DNA of 64,000 nucleotides from Clostridia bacterium. Lineage in GTDB: Bacteria > Bacillota > Clostridia > Christensenellales > Borkfalkiaceae. Below the pieces are notes generated by a model. The model did no database searches. It saw only the letters and a list, made by a program, of their open reading frames with translations, and was not told the origin of the DNA. Location: contig JAFVUV010000006.1 in NCBI GenBank assembly GCA_017502525.1, forward strand, positions 124,001-188,000, given 5' to 3'. Made by a program: the position numbers and the translations under genes. Shown here piece after piece: positions 17,174-25,857 of the stretch. Within the stretch, counting starts at the first letter, position 1. Every line of letters starts with the position of its first letter.

Positions 17174-18067
17174 TTACACCTTAACCTTTAGACCGAAATC
17201 TTTTAATATTTTAATCATTTGTTCGGTATGTTCGGGTTCTAACTCGGTGAGAGGGGCGCGAACTATTCCACTACCAAGCCCAATGAGTTCAGCCGCTTTT
17301 TTAACGGGGATAGGATTTACTTCAGTAAACATAGCGTCAATTAAAGGGAGAAGTCGTTCTTGTAATTCGTAAGCTTCTTTGTTTCTGCCTGCAAAATATA
17401 ATCTTGCAACGTCTCCTACTTCTTTAGGCGCTATATTAGATGCAACCGAAATAAGTCCCATAGAGCCGATACTCATCATGGCAAGGTTAAGGTTATCGTC
17501 GCCAGAATAAAGCGCGGTTTTGCCACGGATAAGACGTGCGGTTTCACAAATTTGTTCCATGTTACCGCAAGCTTCCTTTATTCCACCGATATTTTTATGT
17601 TCTGCAATTTCTTCCATAGTACGCGGAAGTATGTTAACGCCCGTTCTAGCGGGAACGTTGTAACATAAAACGGGGATATCAACGTTGTCGCAAATATCGT
17701 TGTAATATTTAACTAAACCTTTTTGCGTGCATTTGTTGTAATAGGGTGTAACAACTAAAAGGCCGTCCGCCCCAACTTTTTGCGCAAGTTGACTTTTTTC
17801 GATAGCGGTTTTGGTGCAGTTGCAACCAGAACCTAAAATAAATTTTACTCTGCCAGCAATTTTGTCGAAAGCAAATTTAGCAACGTAATCGTATTCATTT
17901 TCGTTAATAGTGGGCGCTTCACCGGTCGTACCTAAAATACAAAGCGCGTCTATTTGGTTTTCAATTTGATATTCAATTTGTTTGCCTAAAGCGTCAAAAT
18001 CAATACCGTATGGCGTAAAAGGGGTAATTGCAGCAGTACAAGTCCCCTTGAAAATAGTCTTATTCAT
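17174..18067 (-). CDS. dapA: 4-hydroxy-tetrahydrodipicolinate synthase
   Basis: 297 residues, a full-length TIM-barrel aldolase. GTTGEAPTIN at the pyruvate site, the catalytic Tyr in YNVPARTG and the Schiff-base lysine in GGIKEACGN are visible. It condenses pyruvate with aspartate semialdehyde, the product of the preceding asd. Confidence 0.95.
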   Translation of the reverse strand: MNKTIFKGTCTAAITPFTPYGIDFDALGKQIEYQIENQIDALCILGTTGEAPTINENEYDYVAKFAFDKIAGRVKFILGSGCNCTKTAIEKSQLAQKVGADGLLVVTPYYNKCTQKGLVKYYNDICDNVDIPVLCYNVPARTGVNILPRTMEEIAEHKNIGGIKEACGNMEQICETARLIRGKTALYSGDDNLNLAMMSIGSMGLISVASNIAPKEVGDVARLYFAGRNKEAYELQERLLPLIDAMFTEVNPIPVKKAAELIGLGSGIVRAPLTELEPEHTEQMIKILKDFGLKVKV

Positions 18068-18108
18068 AATAAATCACTCCTAATCGAAAAACTTATAAAA
18101 AAGTTTAA

Positions 18109-19116
18109 TTACTTTTTAAAAGCATTAAGTTCGATAGCCTTTTGAGCGATTTGAACAGCGTTGGTAGCAGCGCCTTTTCTAATATTGTCGGCAACACACC
18201 AAAGGTTTATGCCACTTTCAACGGTATCATCTTTTCTGATTCTACCAACGAAAACTTCATCTTTATTTTCAGCGGTAAGAGCCATGGGGTAAACTAAGTT
18301 AGCGGTATCGTCTTCAATAACAACGCCTTCAGCATTTTTAAGAACTTCTTTAACTTGTTCAACCGTACAGGGTTTTTCGAATTCTATATTGATAGATTCG
18401 CTGTGGCCATAATAAACGGGAACGCGCACGCAAGTAGCGGTAACCTTAATATCTTGGTCGTTTAAAATCTTTTTGGTTTCGAAAATCATTTTGTCTTCTT
18501 CTTTGGTGTATCCGTTATCCATAAACACGTCGATGTGTGGTATGCAGTTACCAAAGATGGGGTAGGGGAATTTTTGTGGTGCTTCACCACAAATGCCACC
18601 CTTAAGGTCGTTAAAACCTTTAACGCCAGCACCAGAAACCGCTTGATAAGTAGAGTAAATAACTCTTTTAATTTTAAATGCTTCGTGCAAGGGTTTTAAA
18701 ACTACCATTGCTTGAATGGTTGAGCAGTTGGGGTTAGCGATAATGTTATTGTGCCATAAAATATCGTTAGCGTTGCACTCTGGAACAACTAGCGGAACGT
18801 TTTCGTCCCTTCTCCACGCACTAGAGTTATCAATAACTAAAATGCCGTGTTTAGCGAAAATAGGTGCGAATTCTTTGCTAACGTCTCCGCCGGCAGAGAA
18901 AAGCGCGATATCAATATTTTTACCGTCAAGATTTTTTTCAGCAAGTTCAATAATTTCGTATTGTTTGCCCATAAAATCAACTTTTTTACCTGCTGATTTA
19001 GCAGAAGCGAACAAATAATAATTTTCTACTGGAAGATTTCTTTCTTCTAAAACTTGCAAGAATTTTCTTCCTACCATACCGGTTGCGCCAACTACGGCTA
19101 CGTTATACTTTTTCAT
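18109..19116 (-). CDS. asd: Aspartate-semialdehyde dehydrogenase
   Basis: 335 residues from the ATG at 19116 (AGGAG upstream); the longer frame to 19167 runs through the promoter and is rejected. VVGATGMVGRKFL binds NADP, the nucleophile is Cys in NPNCSTIQ, and the GHSESINIEFE region contributes substrate binding. It reduces aspartyl phosphate to the semialdehyde and leads the lysine operon asd-dapA-dapB-yggS-sepF. No aspartate kinase is in the window. Confidence 0.94.
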   Translation of the reverse strand: MKKYNVAVVGATGMVGRKFLQVLEERNLPVENYYLFASAKSAGKKVDFMGKQYEIIELAEKNLDGKNIDIALFSAGGDVSKEFAPIFAKHGILVIDNSSAWRRDENVPLVVPECNANDILWHNNIIANPNCSTIQAMVVLKPLHEAFKIKRVIYSTYQAVSGAGVKGFNDLKGGICGEAPQKFPYPIFGNCIPHIDVFMDNGYTKEEDKMIFETKKILNDQDIKVTATCVRVPVYYGHSESINIEFEKPCTVEQVKEVLKNAEGVVIEDDTANLVYPMALTAENKDEVFVGRIRKDDTVESGINLWCVADNIRKGAATNAVQIAQKAIELNAFKK

Positions 19117-19134
19117 ACCTAATTCAACTCCTAT

Positions 19135-19163
19135 ATTATAGTGATATAACTCTAGTCTAGCAA
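19135..19163 (-). promoter_or_regulatory. Promoter of the asd operon
   Basis: On the minus strand TTGCTA (19158-19163) and TATAAT (19135-19140) are 17 bases apart. The -35 box lies within copy 1 of the upstream direct repeat. Confidence 0.65.
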
Positions 19164-19258
19164 ACATCTAAAAAAAAGTAAAGTTTTTTCACTTAAAGTA
19201 TTCTAATACATTATATAAGCATAGTTTAACAAACATCTAAAAAAAAGTAAAGTTTTTT
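19144..19258. repeat. Two-copy ~46-bp direct repeat upstream of asd
   Basis: 19144-19189 and 19213-19258 match at ~40 of 46 bases. The core CAAACATCTAAAAAAAAG through the following T run is identical over 29 bases (19161-19189 and 19230-19258). Each copy ends in an A tract followed by a T tract, which predicts curved DNA. It lies in the 266-base divergent region between asd and the membrane-protein gene. Confidence 0.85.
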
Positions 19259-19382
19259 TGTATAATATACGTTTTTTATTTGTAAAATCTTTAATTTTAA
19301 TGTAAACTATATTAAGTACAAAAAATAATTATAGTGCGAAAATGCGTATTTTTGCGGTTGAGCACTGTTTTGGAGTAATTTA

Positions 19383-20657
19383 ATGGCAAACGGAAAAAAG
19401 AAAGGTGGCGGACTTTTCAATAGAATAATGCTCGGCAAAGAAAAATCCGAAGGCTATGCAAGAGCGTCGCTCCCTTCAAACAGGTGGGAATTATTTTGGG
19501 ACATATTCAAAGGTAGGTTTGGCAAACTAGTCATTATTAACCTTTTGATGCTTTTGTTTTTTATTCCCGTATTTGGTTTGTTGCTTATTCGTTTTATAGC
19601 AATGGCAAACTACGGTGCAATGTATCCGTTTAATCAATGTTTTGGAATTGGTTATCAAGCGATTCCCGATTTAGTTGGTTTTTCAGAAAATATCGTGTTT
19701 ACCGTAAATATGGCAACGTATTTGTTATTGCCTATCTGCGCAATTATTGCAGCTTTTGGTTTAGCCGGTGGTTGTTACGTTATAAGAAATATGGTTTGGA
19801 CGGAAGGTATTTTCGTTGCCAACGATTTTTGGCGCGGAATAAAGCTTAATATAAAGCCGATGATTTTAATTGCGCTAACCTATTCGTTGTTTTTCTATAC
19901 GGCGACAATATCATCATCGTTCGCATCTTACGCCTCGGTTAGTGGGGTGATACCCGGTTGGGTAGGGACTTTAGTCGAAGTGTTATCATACGTTATGTTA
20001 TTTTTTGTAACTATGGTTGCTTTGCACGCAATGGCAATGTCTGTAACGTATAATTTAAGTTTCTTTTCACTTATCCGTAATGGTATAGTAATGACCATAG
20101 GGTTATTACCGCAAAACATATTCTTCATTGCGCTTGGGTTAGTGGCGTTTTTAGGGCTTTTATTAGGCGGAATTTTTATGGGCTTTTCTGTAATAATATT
20201 GGTACTTTTCGGCTTTTCGCTCTTCTTGTTGGTATGGACGAACTATTGTCAATGGGCATACGATAAGTTCGTAAACGATAAGGTTCCGGGTGCGCAAAAG
20301 AATAAAGGTATTTATGAAAAGATTAAAGAAAGCGATTCGGGTGCGCTTAAGCAATATAAAGCGCAGTTGGTACTTGCATCAAGGTCGTCGCTCAGTTCTA
20401 AACCTATTAAGCCTATCACTGACGACGAATTAAAGGTGGCCGAACTTCCCACGTCTTTCAATAGAAACGATATAGTTAAACTTAATGAAAGTAAGCGCGC
20501 TATTTACGAAGACCACGAAAGATACGTTGAAGAACATAAAAACGACCCTGAATTCCAACCGACTGAAGAAGAAAAGGCTTTGGAAGTACAAAAGGACGAA
20601 AGGGCAAAACGTATTGAAAAGGCAAAGAAAGAACTTGCGAAACGCAACAAAAAATAA
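19383..20657 (+). CDS. Uncharacterised polytopic membrane protein (DUF624/YesL-like)
   Basis: 424 residues. About six hydrophobic segments lie between residues ~45 and ~290; they are followed by a ~130-residue highly charged, lysine/glutamate-rich tail (coiled-coil-like, EEEKALEVQKDERAKRIEKA) that should be cytosolic. The N-terminal part (NRWELFWDIFKGRFGKL) resembles YesL/DUF624 proteins, which are linked to carbohydrate uptake in other species. I see no catalytic motif. GGAG lies upstream of the start. No sugar genes adjoin it, so function is unknown. Confidence 0.6.
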   Translation: MANGKKKGGGLFNRIMLGKEKSEGYARASLPSNRWELFWDIFKGRFGKLVIINLLMLLFFIPVFGLLLIRFIAMANYGAMYPFNQCFGIGYQAIPDLVGFSENIVFTVNMATYLLLPICAIIAAFGLAGGCYVIRNMVWTEGIFVANDFWRGIKLNIKPMILIALTYSLFFYTATISSSFASYASVSGVIPGWVGTLVEVLSYVMLFFVTMVALHAMAMSVTYNLSFFSLIRNGIVMTIGLLPQNIFFIALGLVAFLGLLLGGIFMGFSVIILVLFGFSLFLLVWTNYCQWAYDKFVNDKVPGAQKNKGIYEKIKESDSGALKQYKAQLVLASRSSLSSKPIKPITDDELKVAELPTSFNRNDIVKLNESKRAIYEDHERYVEEHKNDPEFQPTEEEKALEVQKDERAKRIEKAKKELAKRNKK

Positions 20658-20717
20658 AATCAAGTTAAAAAAGACGTCTCGGCAATCCGTGGCGTCTTTG
20701 GATTAAAAGGCGTTAAA

Positions 20718-21578
20718 ATGAATAAATTACTTAAGACTTTAGTATTTCAAAATCAAATAAGCGTGTCGGTTTTGGACACAACCGATATGGTAAACGAAGC
20801 CATTAAAATACACTCGTTGTCGCCCGTGTGTGCCGCGGCACTAGGCAGAACGCTAACCGTGTGTACGTTTATGTCAAGCACGCTTAAAAATAAAGGGGAT
20901 AAACTATCAGTTACCATTGCGGGCGACGGTGCGGGCGGAAAGATTACCGTTTGCGGAAACGGCGATTTGCAAATGCGCGGATTTATTGATAATCCACAGG
21001 TGCAACTTCCACTTCGTGAGGACGGAAAACTTGACGTGGGTGGTTGCGTTGGTAAAAACGGCAGACTTACGGTAGTACGCAGTATGGGGCTTAAAGAACC
21101 CTATTCGGGCAGTAGCAAACTTATAACGGGTGAAATTGCAGAAGATTTCGCAGCGTATTATGCGTTTAGTGAACAACAACCCACAGCTATTGCGTTGGGA
21201 GTTAAAATAGGTAAAGACGGAAAGTGTATAGGCGCAGGTGGTGTGGTTTTACAAGCCTTACCGGGAACGGATGAAGGAATATTAGTTATGGCAGAAGACG
21301 TTGCAACCCAACTTACAAACGTGTCGACGCTTATTGAACAACTCGGTGCGGAGGGGCTTATAAAAAAACTTTTCGGTGATGATATTACGTATAACGAATA
21401 TCAGCCTAAATACGAGTGTTTATGTAGTAGAGAATATATTGAGCGCGTACTTATTTCGTTAGGGAAAAAGGAACTTGAAGATATACTCGAAAAAGAAGGA
21501 GAAATTAAGGTTGATTGCGAATTTTGTAGCAATCAATACGTGTTTACTAAAGAAGACGTAGAAAAGTTTTTTAACTGA
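20718..21578 (+). CDS. hslO: Hsp33 redox-regulated chaperone
   Basis: 286 residues, normal length. Holdase chaperone switched on by oxidation. The C-terminal zinc site is complete: CLC (Cys-X-Cys, ~235) and CEFC (Cys-X2-Cys, ~268). The N-terminal core contains LSVTIAGDGAGGKITVCGNG and GGCVGKNGRLTVVRSMG. In an anaerobe it would protect proteins during oxygen exposure. It is followed directly by the TPR gene. Confidence 0.95.
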   Translation: MNKLLKTLVFQNQISVSVLDTTDMVNEAIKIHSLSPVCAAALGRTLTVCTFMSSTLKNKGDKLSVTIAGDGAGGKITVCGNGDLQMRGFIDNPQVQLPLREDGKLDVGGCVGKNGRLTVVRSMGLKEPYSGSSKLITGEIAEDFAAYYAFSEQQPTAIALGVKIGKDGKCIGAGGVVLQALPGTDEGILVMAEDVATQLTNVSTLIEQLGAEGLIKKLFGDDITYNEYQPKYECLCSREYIERVLISLGKKELEDILEKEGEIKVDCEFCSNQYVFTKEDVEKFFN

Positions 21579-21579
21579 T

Positions 21580-23265
21580 ATGCAGGGGAAGATTATACCG
21601 TTCGATAAAAACGTTAATAGATACAGAAGAAAGGCAGACGGATACGCGGATAAAGGGAATTTTATGCGCGCGCTTGCTTTTTTAAACAGTGCTAAAAGTA
21701 TGGACTGTAACCTTGACGTTTTGGTGGATTTAGCGGATGCTTATGCGGATATGGGGCTACTTGAACTATCTAATAAATATTGGTTTAAGTTTATGGATAA
21801 AGCGCCGAAAGATAAGATTTCAACCGCTTATGAAGAACTTGCAATAAATTATTTTTATTTAGACAATTACTGGGCGTCAAGTTATTATTTTCATCAGAAA
21901 TTAAGTGTGGACGGGCATATTGCAAAAGATGGTTTAAGCCAAGAAATAATCGACTTTTTTTCAGGCGAAGAGCAACGCCGTTTAGCGTACAGGGTGGTAT
22001 ATCCCTATCACTTAGCCGATTTTAGTCTTGAAATAAAAAAAGCAAAACACGCAATGATTTTAGGCGCGTTTGAGGAAGGGCAAAAGTTTTTGTCTGCAAT
22101 TCCCAAAGAGTGTAGAACTGAAGAAAATTCAGGCGACCTTGCCGTTTGTTATTTTATGTGTGAAGATTTTGAAAACGCTATAAAAGAGTGTAAATTTTCG
22201 CTAGAAAAGCACGGCGAAACTGTTACCGCTTACTGCAATCTTTCCACAGTTTACGATATGAAGGAAGATTTTGACAAGAGCGAGTTTTATTATCGTAAAG
22301 CCTTGTCTTGCGCTAAAGGGGAAAAGACTGAAACGTATAAACTAGCGACCTGTGCGATAGAGAGAGAAGACCACCAAACGGCGGCGGATTGCTTAAAAGC
22401 CATATTAGAAGATAGACCTTACGAGAACGCTATGCGCTTTTTTTACGGGCTTTCGCTTGCTAATTTGGGTAAGTATGAATACGCACTAAACGAACTTAAA
22501 AAAGCGTACGCGATAAATGATGAAGACGTCGTGGTGAAATATTATCACGATTACGTCCAAGATTTATTAGAGCAAAAAGGCGATTATCAAAACTTAACTC
22601 CCTTCAAATACGTTAAGGAATTGCCTGAAAAAATTGCAAAAGAGTGGGAAGCGTGGATAGTTGCATTATCAGTCAAGCCGGAAAAGGTAGATTCGGTATT
22701 AAAAAGAGAGCAAGGTAGACGTAAAATAGTATGGGGTTTGAGATACGGCAAAAGTGAAATTATGCGTAATTGCGTGTATATTTTGTCTTTGGCAAAATGC
22801 GCGTACGCAAAACAGCTAATGCTAGATTTATTACTTGACCCCGAGTGTGGCGAAGAACTTAAAAGAGTGCTTATTTACGTGTTAATTATGCAAGGTGTTA
22901 AGAGTAAAACGGGTATAGTTGCGTGCAATTATTATATGAAATTAAAGCCCGGTAAACTTGCTTGTGAAAAAGATGCACGCGGGGCGTTATATACGTCGGC
23001 GTACGCCCTTTGTATTTCTAGAATTTTATTTTACGAAGTAAAAGACGTTGATAAAATTGCCAAAACTTGCGATAAAGTGTATAAAAAATTTCGTAGCGTT
23101 TTAACCGAAGCGGAAGTAACGAACGAAGAACTCGCTTCGTTAATACTAAGCGAAAGTAAACTTGAAAGGTTTAGCGAAGAGCGAGAAGTGTTAAGGCTTT
23201 TTTCGGTTGAAGCAAATAAACTGCGCACGCTAAAAAAATTGTATAAAGGAGAAAAAAATGATTAA
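21580..23265 (+). CDS. Tetratricopeptide-repeat protein of unknown function
   Basis: 561 residues, entirely helical in appearance, without signal peptide. TPR-like pairs are seen at ~12-80 (GYADKGNFMRALAFLNSAK, DAYADMGLLELSNKYW) and ~185-320 (ENAIKECKFSLEKHG, YGLSLANLGKYEYALNELKKA). The C-terminal 200 residues are helical but unassigned. It starts one base after the hslO stop and overlaps the next gene by eight bases, so translation of all three is probably coupled. A scaffold role is inferred from the fold only. Confidence 0.75.
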   Translation: MQGKIIPFDKNVNRYRRKADGYADKGNFMRALAFLNSAKSMDCNLDVLVDLADAYADMGLLELSNKYWFKFMDKAPKDKISTAYEELAINYFYLDNYWASSYYFHQKLSVDGHIAKDGLSQEIIDFFSGEEQRRLAYRVVYPYHLADFSLEIKKAKHAMILGAFEEGQKFLSAIPKECRTEENSGDLAVCYFMCEDFENAIKECKFSLEKHGETVTAYCNLSTVYDMKEDFDKSEFYYRKALSCAKGEKTETYKLATCAIEREDHQTAADCLKAILEDRPYENAMRFFYGLSLANLGKYEYALNELKKAYAINDEDVVVKYYHDYVQDLLEQKGDYQNLTPFKYVKELPEKIAKEWEAWIVALSVKPEKVDSVLKREQGRRKIVWGLRYGKSEIMRNCVYILSLAKCAYAKQLMLDLLLDPECGEELKRVLIYVLIMQGVKSKTGIVACNYYMKLKPGKLACEKDARGALYTSAYALCISRILFYEVKDVDKIAKTCDKVYKKFRSVLTEAEVTNEELASLILSESKLERFSEEREVLRLFSVEANKLRTLKKLYKGEKND

Positions 23266-24079
23266 AGTTATTGACGTGGACGAACTTTTTGATAAGTATA
23301 TATCCGATTACGTTTATTCAAATATAGGCAAAGTAAAGCCTGAAGAAATTGAAAATAAAATACCCGAATTATATTTAGAATTCGGTAAAACCGCATTAAA
23401 AGAATTAGACGGAAAAAGTCCTGAAGAATACTATAAAGGTTATTCGGGCGAACAACTACTTGCGTGCTTAAAAGAGCACTTGGAAACGGGGGTTGCCGTA
23501 TCGGATTTTTTATGTGAAACTATTACGGGAAGTTTAGATAATGAAGACGCGTTGGTAGACGCATTGAATGCTGACGGTAGTGAAGAGTTTATACTTTACG
23601 TTATGAATATGCTTGGCGAAATAGGTAGCGTAAAACCAGCAAAACGTTATCTTGAATTTGTAACTTGGGATTTTTCTGAAAGCGTAAGAGAACTTGCGAC
23701 CGAACTTCTTAAAGAAATGGCTGAGAGTGTTAAGGAAGACGTTTTAAGTCAGTTTACCGAAGTGGATGACGTTAAAAAAGCGTGTCTTACGGAAGTATTA
23801 TCTTGCTGTCAAAAAGACGACAGGGTGTTTGACGTTTTAGTAGCAGAATTTGCTAAAAATCAAAACAACGTTGCTATATACGCAGGTTACCTTGCTAAAT
23901 ACGGTGACGATAGAGCATTGCCGTTTTTACTTGCATCAATAGAAAGAGAAAAAATTAGTTACGCGGATTTTGAAGAGTTACGCTTTGCAATAGAAGCGCT
24001 CGGCGGAGAATATAATAAAGAGCGCGATTTTTCTTCTGATAAGTCGTTTAAAAAGATAAAGAGCGCGCAAAACAAATAA
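23258..24079 (+). CDS. HEAT-like helical repeat protein of unknown function
   Basis: 273 acidic residues. The central part (~105-240) reads as helical pairs resembling HEAT repeats (VMNMLGEIGSVKPAKRYLEF, VRELATELLKEMAE, AIYAGYLAKYGDDRALPFL). No catalytic motif or membrane segment. GGAGAAAAA precedes the ATG inside the end of the TPR gene. The tight pairing suggests the two products act together. Confidence 0.7.
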   Translation: MIKVIDVDELFDKYISDYVYSNIGKVKPEEIENKIPELYLEFGKTALKELDGKSPEEYYKGYSGEQLLACLKEHLETGVAVSDFLCETITGSLDNEDALVDALNADGSEEFILYVMNMLGEIGSVKPAKRYLEFVTWDFSESVRELATELLKEMAESVKEDVLSQFTEVDDVKKACLTEVLSCCQKDDRVFDVLVAEFAKNQNNVAIYAGYLAKYGDDRALPFLLASIEREKISYADFEELRFAIEALGGEYNKERDFSSDKSFKKIKSAQNK

Positions 24080-24179
24080 TTTTAAAAACGCGCTAAAATT
24101 GTTTATGCGTTTTAATTGAAACGCGGTATAAAAAAGCCTTCCTATGCTTATAATACAATTGAATTGAGGAGGGCAGATT

Positions 24180-24329
24180 ATGTCGGCAAAAAAACGTAAC
24201 AAAAACAAAAATAAAGTGGTACATTTAACTGACGAACAATATAATGCGTATATAATGGCGTTAAAAGACGAAATACCGCCATCGCTTGTAGAAAAAATCC
24301 AAAAAGAGGAAAACCCCGGTCAAATGTAA
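24180..24329 (+). CDS. Small 49-residue basic/charged protein
   Basis: ATG behind an excellent ribosome-binding site (GAGGAGG at 24166-24172), with a TATAAT at 24149-24154 and a terminator just after, so the gene looks autonomous. The product begins with a Lys/Asn-rich arm (MSAKKRNKNKNK) followed by VVHLTDEQYNAYIMALKDE and ends in an acidic helix. No family recognised. The basic arm hints at nucleic-acid or ribosome contact; that is speculation. Confidence 0.65.
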   Translation: MSAKKRNKNKNKVVHLTDEQYNAYIMALKDEIPPSLVEKIQKEENPGQM

Positions 24330-24351
24330 GCACAGTTAAAGTTAAAAAAAG

Positions 24352-24386
24352 AAAAATCTTCGCACGCACGAAGATTTTTTGTTATT
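24352..24386 (+). terminator. Terminator of the small-protein gene
   Basis: AAAAATCTTCG (24352-24362) pairs perfectly with 24369-24379 around a 6-nt loop, then a T-rich run. Confidence 0.88.
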
Positions 24387-24474
24387 TTATTGTTTTTTTT
24401 CTAAAAATATAGTATATTGTATATGTAGAAATATTTTGTGTAGTGTGAAATACAAAAGAACGGAAAAGTTTAGT

Positions 24475-25692
24475 ATGATTGAAATTAAAGAAGTAAAAAC
24501 ACCAAAAGACGTAAAAATTTTTGCAACATATCCACTTGAATTATATAAGGATTGTCCTTATTACGTTCCTAGTTTGCGAAGTGATGAAGTGGATACTTTT
24601 AACCCCAAAAAGAATTTTAGTCTTGATAAAAACGAGATTAAGGCTTTTCTCGCGTATAAAGACGGTGAGTTGGTTGGAAGAATAGCAGGACTTATCAACA
24701 AAGTTGATAACGAACTTACGGGCAAAAAGTTTATTAGATTTTCAAGGTTTGAGTGCGTAGACGATATAGAAGTTTTCAAAGCGCTTTTGGGCGCGGTTGA
24801 AAAGTTCGGAAAAGAACGTGGTATGGAAATTATTCACGGACCTTGGGGCTTTAACGATACCGATAGAGAAGGTATGTTAACTTTCGGCTTTGACGAGCGT
24901 AGTACTTATGCTACAAACTATTCCTATCCGTATTTTTATCAAAATATGGAAAAGTTGGGTTTTGAAGACGAGTCGAAATGGGTAGAACGTCGTTTTACTA
25001 TACCTGACGAGCCTTACGATAGAATAGTTAAACTCGGCGAAAAACTTAAAGAAAAATACGGGCTAAAAGAGTTGGCTGAAGATTGTTCGGTTCGTGAAAT
25101 TCTTTCAAAATACGGTGATAAATTTTTTGAAACTTTAAACGAAGCATACGGACATTTGGATGGTTACGTTCCCGTAGAAGGAAAAGCAAGAAAGAACGTT
25201 TTAAGTCAATTTGCGACCATTGTAAACACTAGATACATAAGTTTTTTAGTTGATGAAAATGATGACGTTGCTGCGTTCTGCATAGTATTGCCGTCAATTT
25301 GCGAACCGCTTATTAAACATAAAGGCAGACTATTCCCAACGGGATTCATAGGTGTGTTAAGTGCGATAAAGAACCCAAAAGAGTTAGAAATGGCGCTAAT
25401 CGCAATTAAGAAAAAGTATAAAAATTCGGGTATTAACGCGGTTGCTATTTCGCGCGTTATGAAAAATATTATTGATGACGGTATTGAAAAGTTAGAATCA
25501 AATCCTATGCTTGAAACTAATTTCTCGATACAACAACAATGGAAGTTTACAGATAACACCATAGTAAAAAAACGCCAGACGTATAAAAAAGATATCGGCA
25601 GCTTAGTAGATTATGCAGGTGAACTAGAAATAACGGAAAGGCGCACGCCGACTTGGTTTAAGAATAAAGATAAAAAAAAGAAAGAAGCATAA
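24475..25692 (+). CDS. GNAT-like N-acetyltransferase-fold protein
   Basis: 405 residues from the ATG at 24475; the upstream extension to 24379 falls in the terminator tail and promoter zone. The first third resembles GNAT proteins (YPLELYKDCPYYVPSL, IKAFLAYKDGELVGRIAGLIN) and contains HGPWGFNDTDREGML and GFDERSTYATNYSYPYF, a pattern I recall from uncharacterised ~390-residue acyltransferase-like proteins of anaerobes. Substrate unknown. Monocistronic, ending in a terminator. Confidence 0.7.
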   Translation: MIEIKEVKTPKDVKIFATYPLELYKDCPYYVPSLRSDEVDTFNPKKNFSLDKNEIKAFLAYKDGELVGRIAGLINKVDNELTGKKFIRFSRFECVDDIEVFKALLGAVEKFGKERGMEIIHGPWGFNDTDREGMLTFGFDERSTYATNYSYPYFYQNMEKLGFEDESKWVERRFTIPDEPYDRIVKLGEKLKEKYGLKELAEDCSVREILSKYGDKFFETLNEAYGHLDGYVPVEGKARKNVLSQFATIVNTRYISFLVDENDDVAAFCIVLPSICEPLIKHKGRLFPTGFIGVLSAIKNPKELEMALIAIKKKYKNSGINAVAISRVMKNIIDDGIEKLESNPMLETNFSIQQQWKFTDNTIVKKRQTYKKDIGSLVDYAGELEITERRTPTWFKNKDKKKKEA

Positions 25693-25700
25693 TGGAAAAT

Positions 25701-25735
25701 AAGTCTCCTTAATTAAAAAGGGGACTTTATTTTTG
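25701..25735 (+). terminator. Terminator after the GNAT-like gene
   Basis: AAGTCTCCTT (25701-25710) pairs with AAGGGGACTT (25718-25727) with one G-T pair; TATTTTTG follows. Confidence 0.82.
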
Positions 25736-25787
25736 TCTAAAAAGCAATTTTTATGGTCGGTATAAAGCAAATTAATGGTAAAAAGTC

Positions 25788-25816
25788 TTGAAAATCCTTT
25801 TAAATAGTGATATAAT
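25788..25816 (+). promoter_or_regulatory. Promoter of the asnS-plsX-rnc-smc-ftsY run
   Basis: TTGAAA (25788-25793) and TATAAT (25811-25816) with a 17-base spacer. The start codon of asnS is 42 bases further. Confidence 0.8.
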
Positions 25817-25857
25817 TATTAAGTATAATTTTAAAAACTAACTTAGTCAGGTGTATT

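Noticed and set aside
19161-19258. CRISPR-like repeat upstream of asd
   Set aside because: Only two copies, imperfect flanks, no cas genes; better explained as a duplicated promoter element.
24379-24474. 32-residue Cys/Phe-rich N-terminal extension of the GNAT-like protein
   Set aside because: It overlaps the T-rich terminator tail and AT-rich promoter zone; the product aligns with a sensible start only from ATG 24475.
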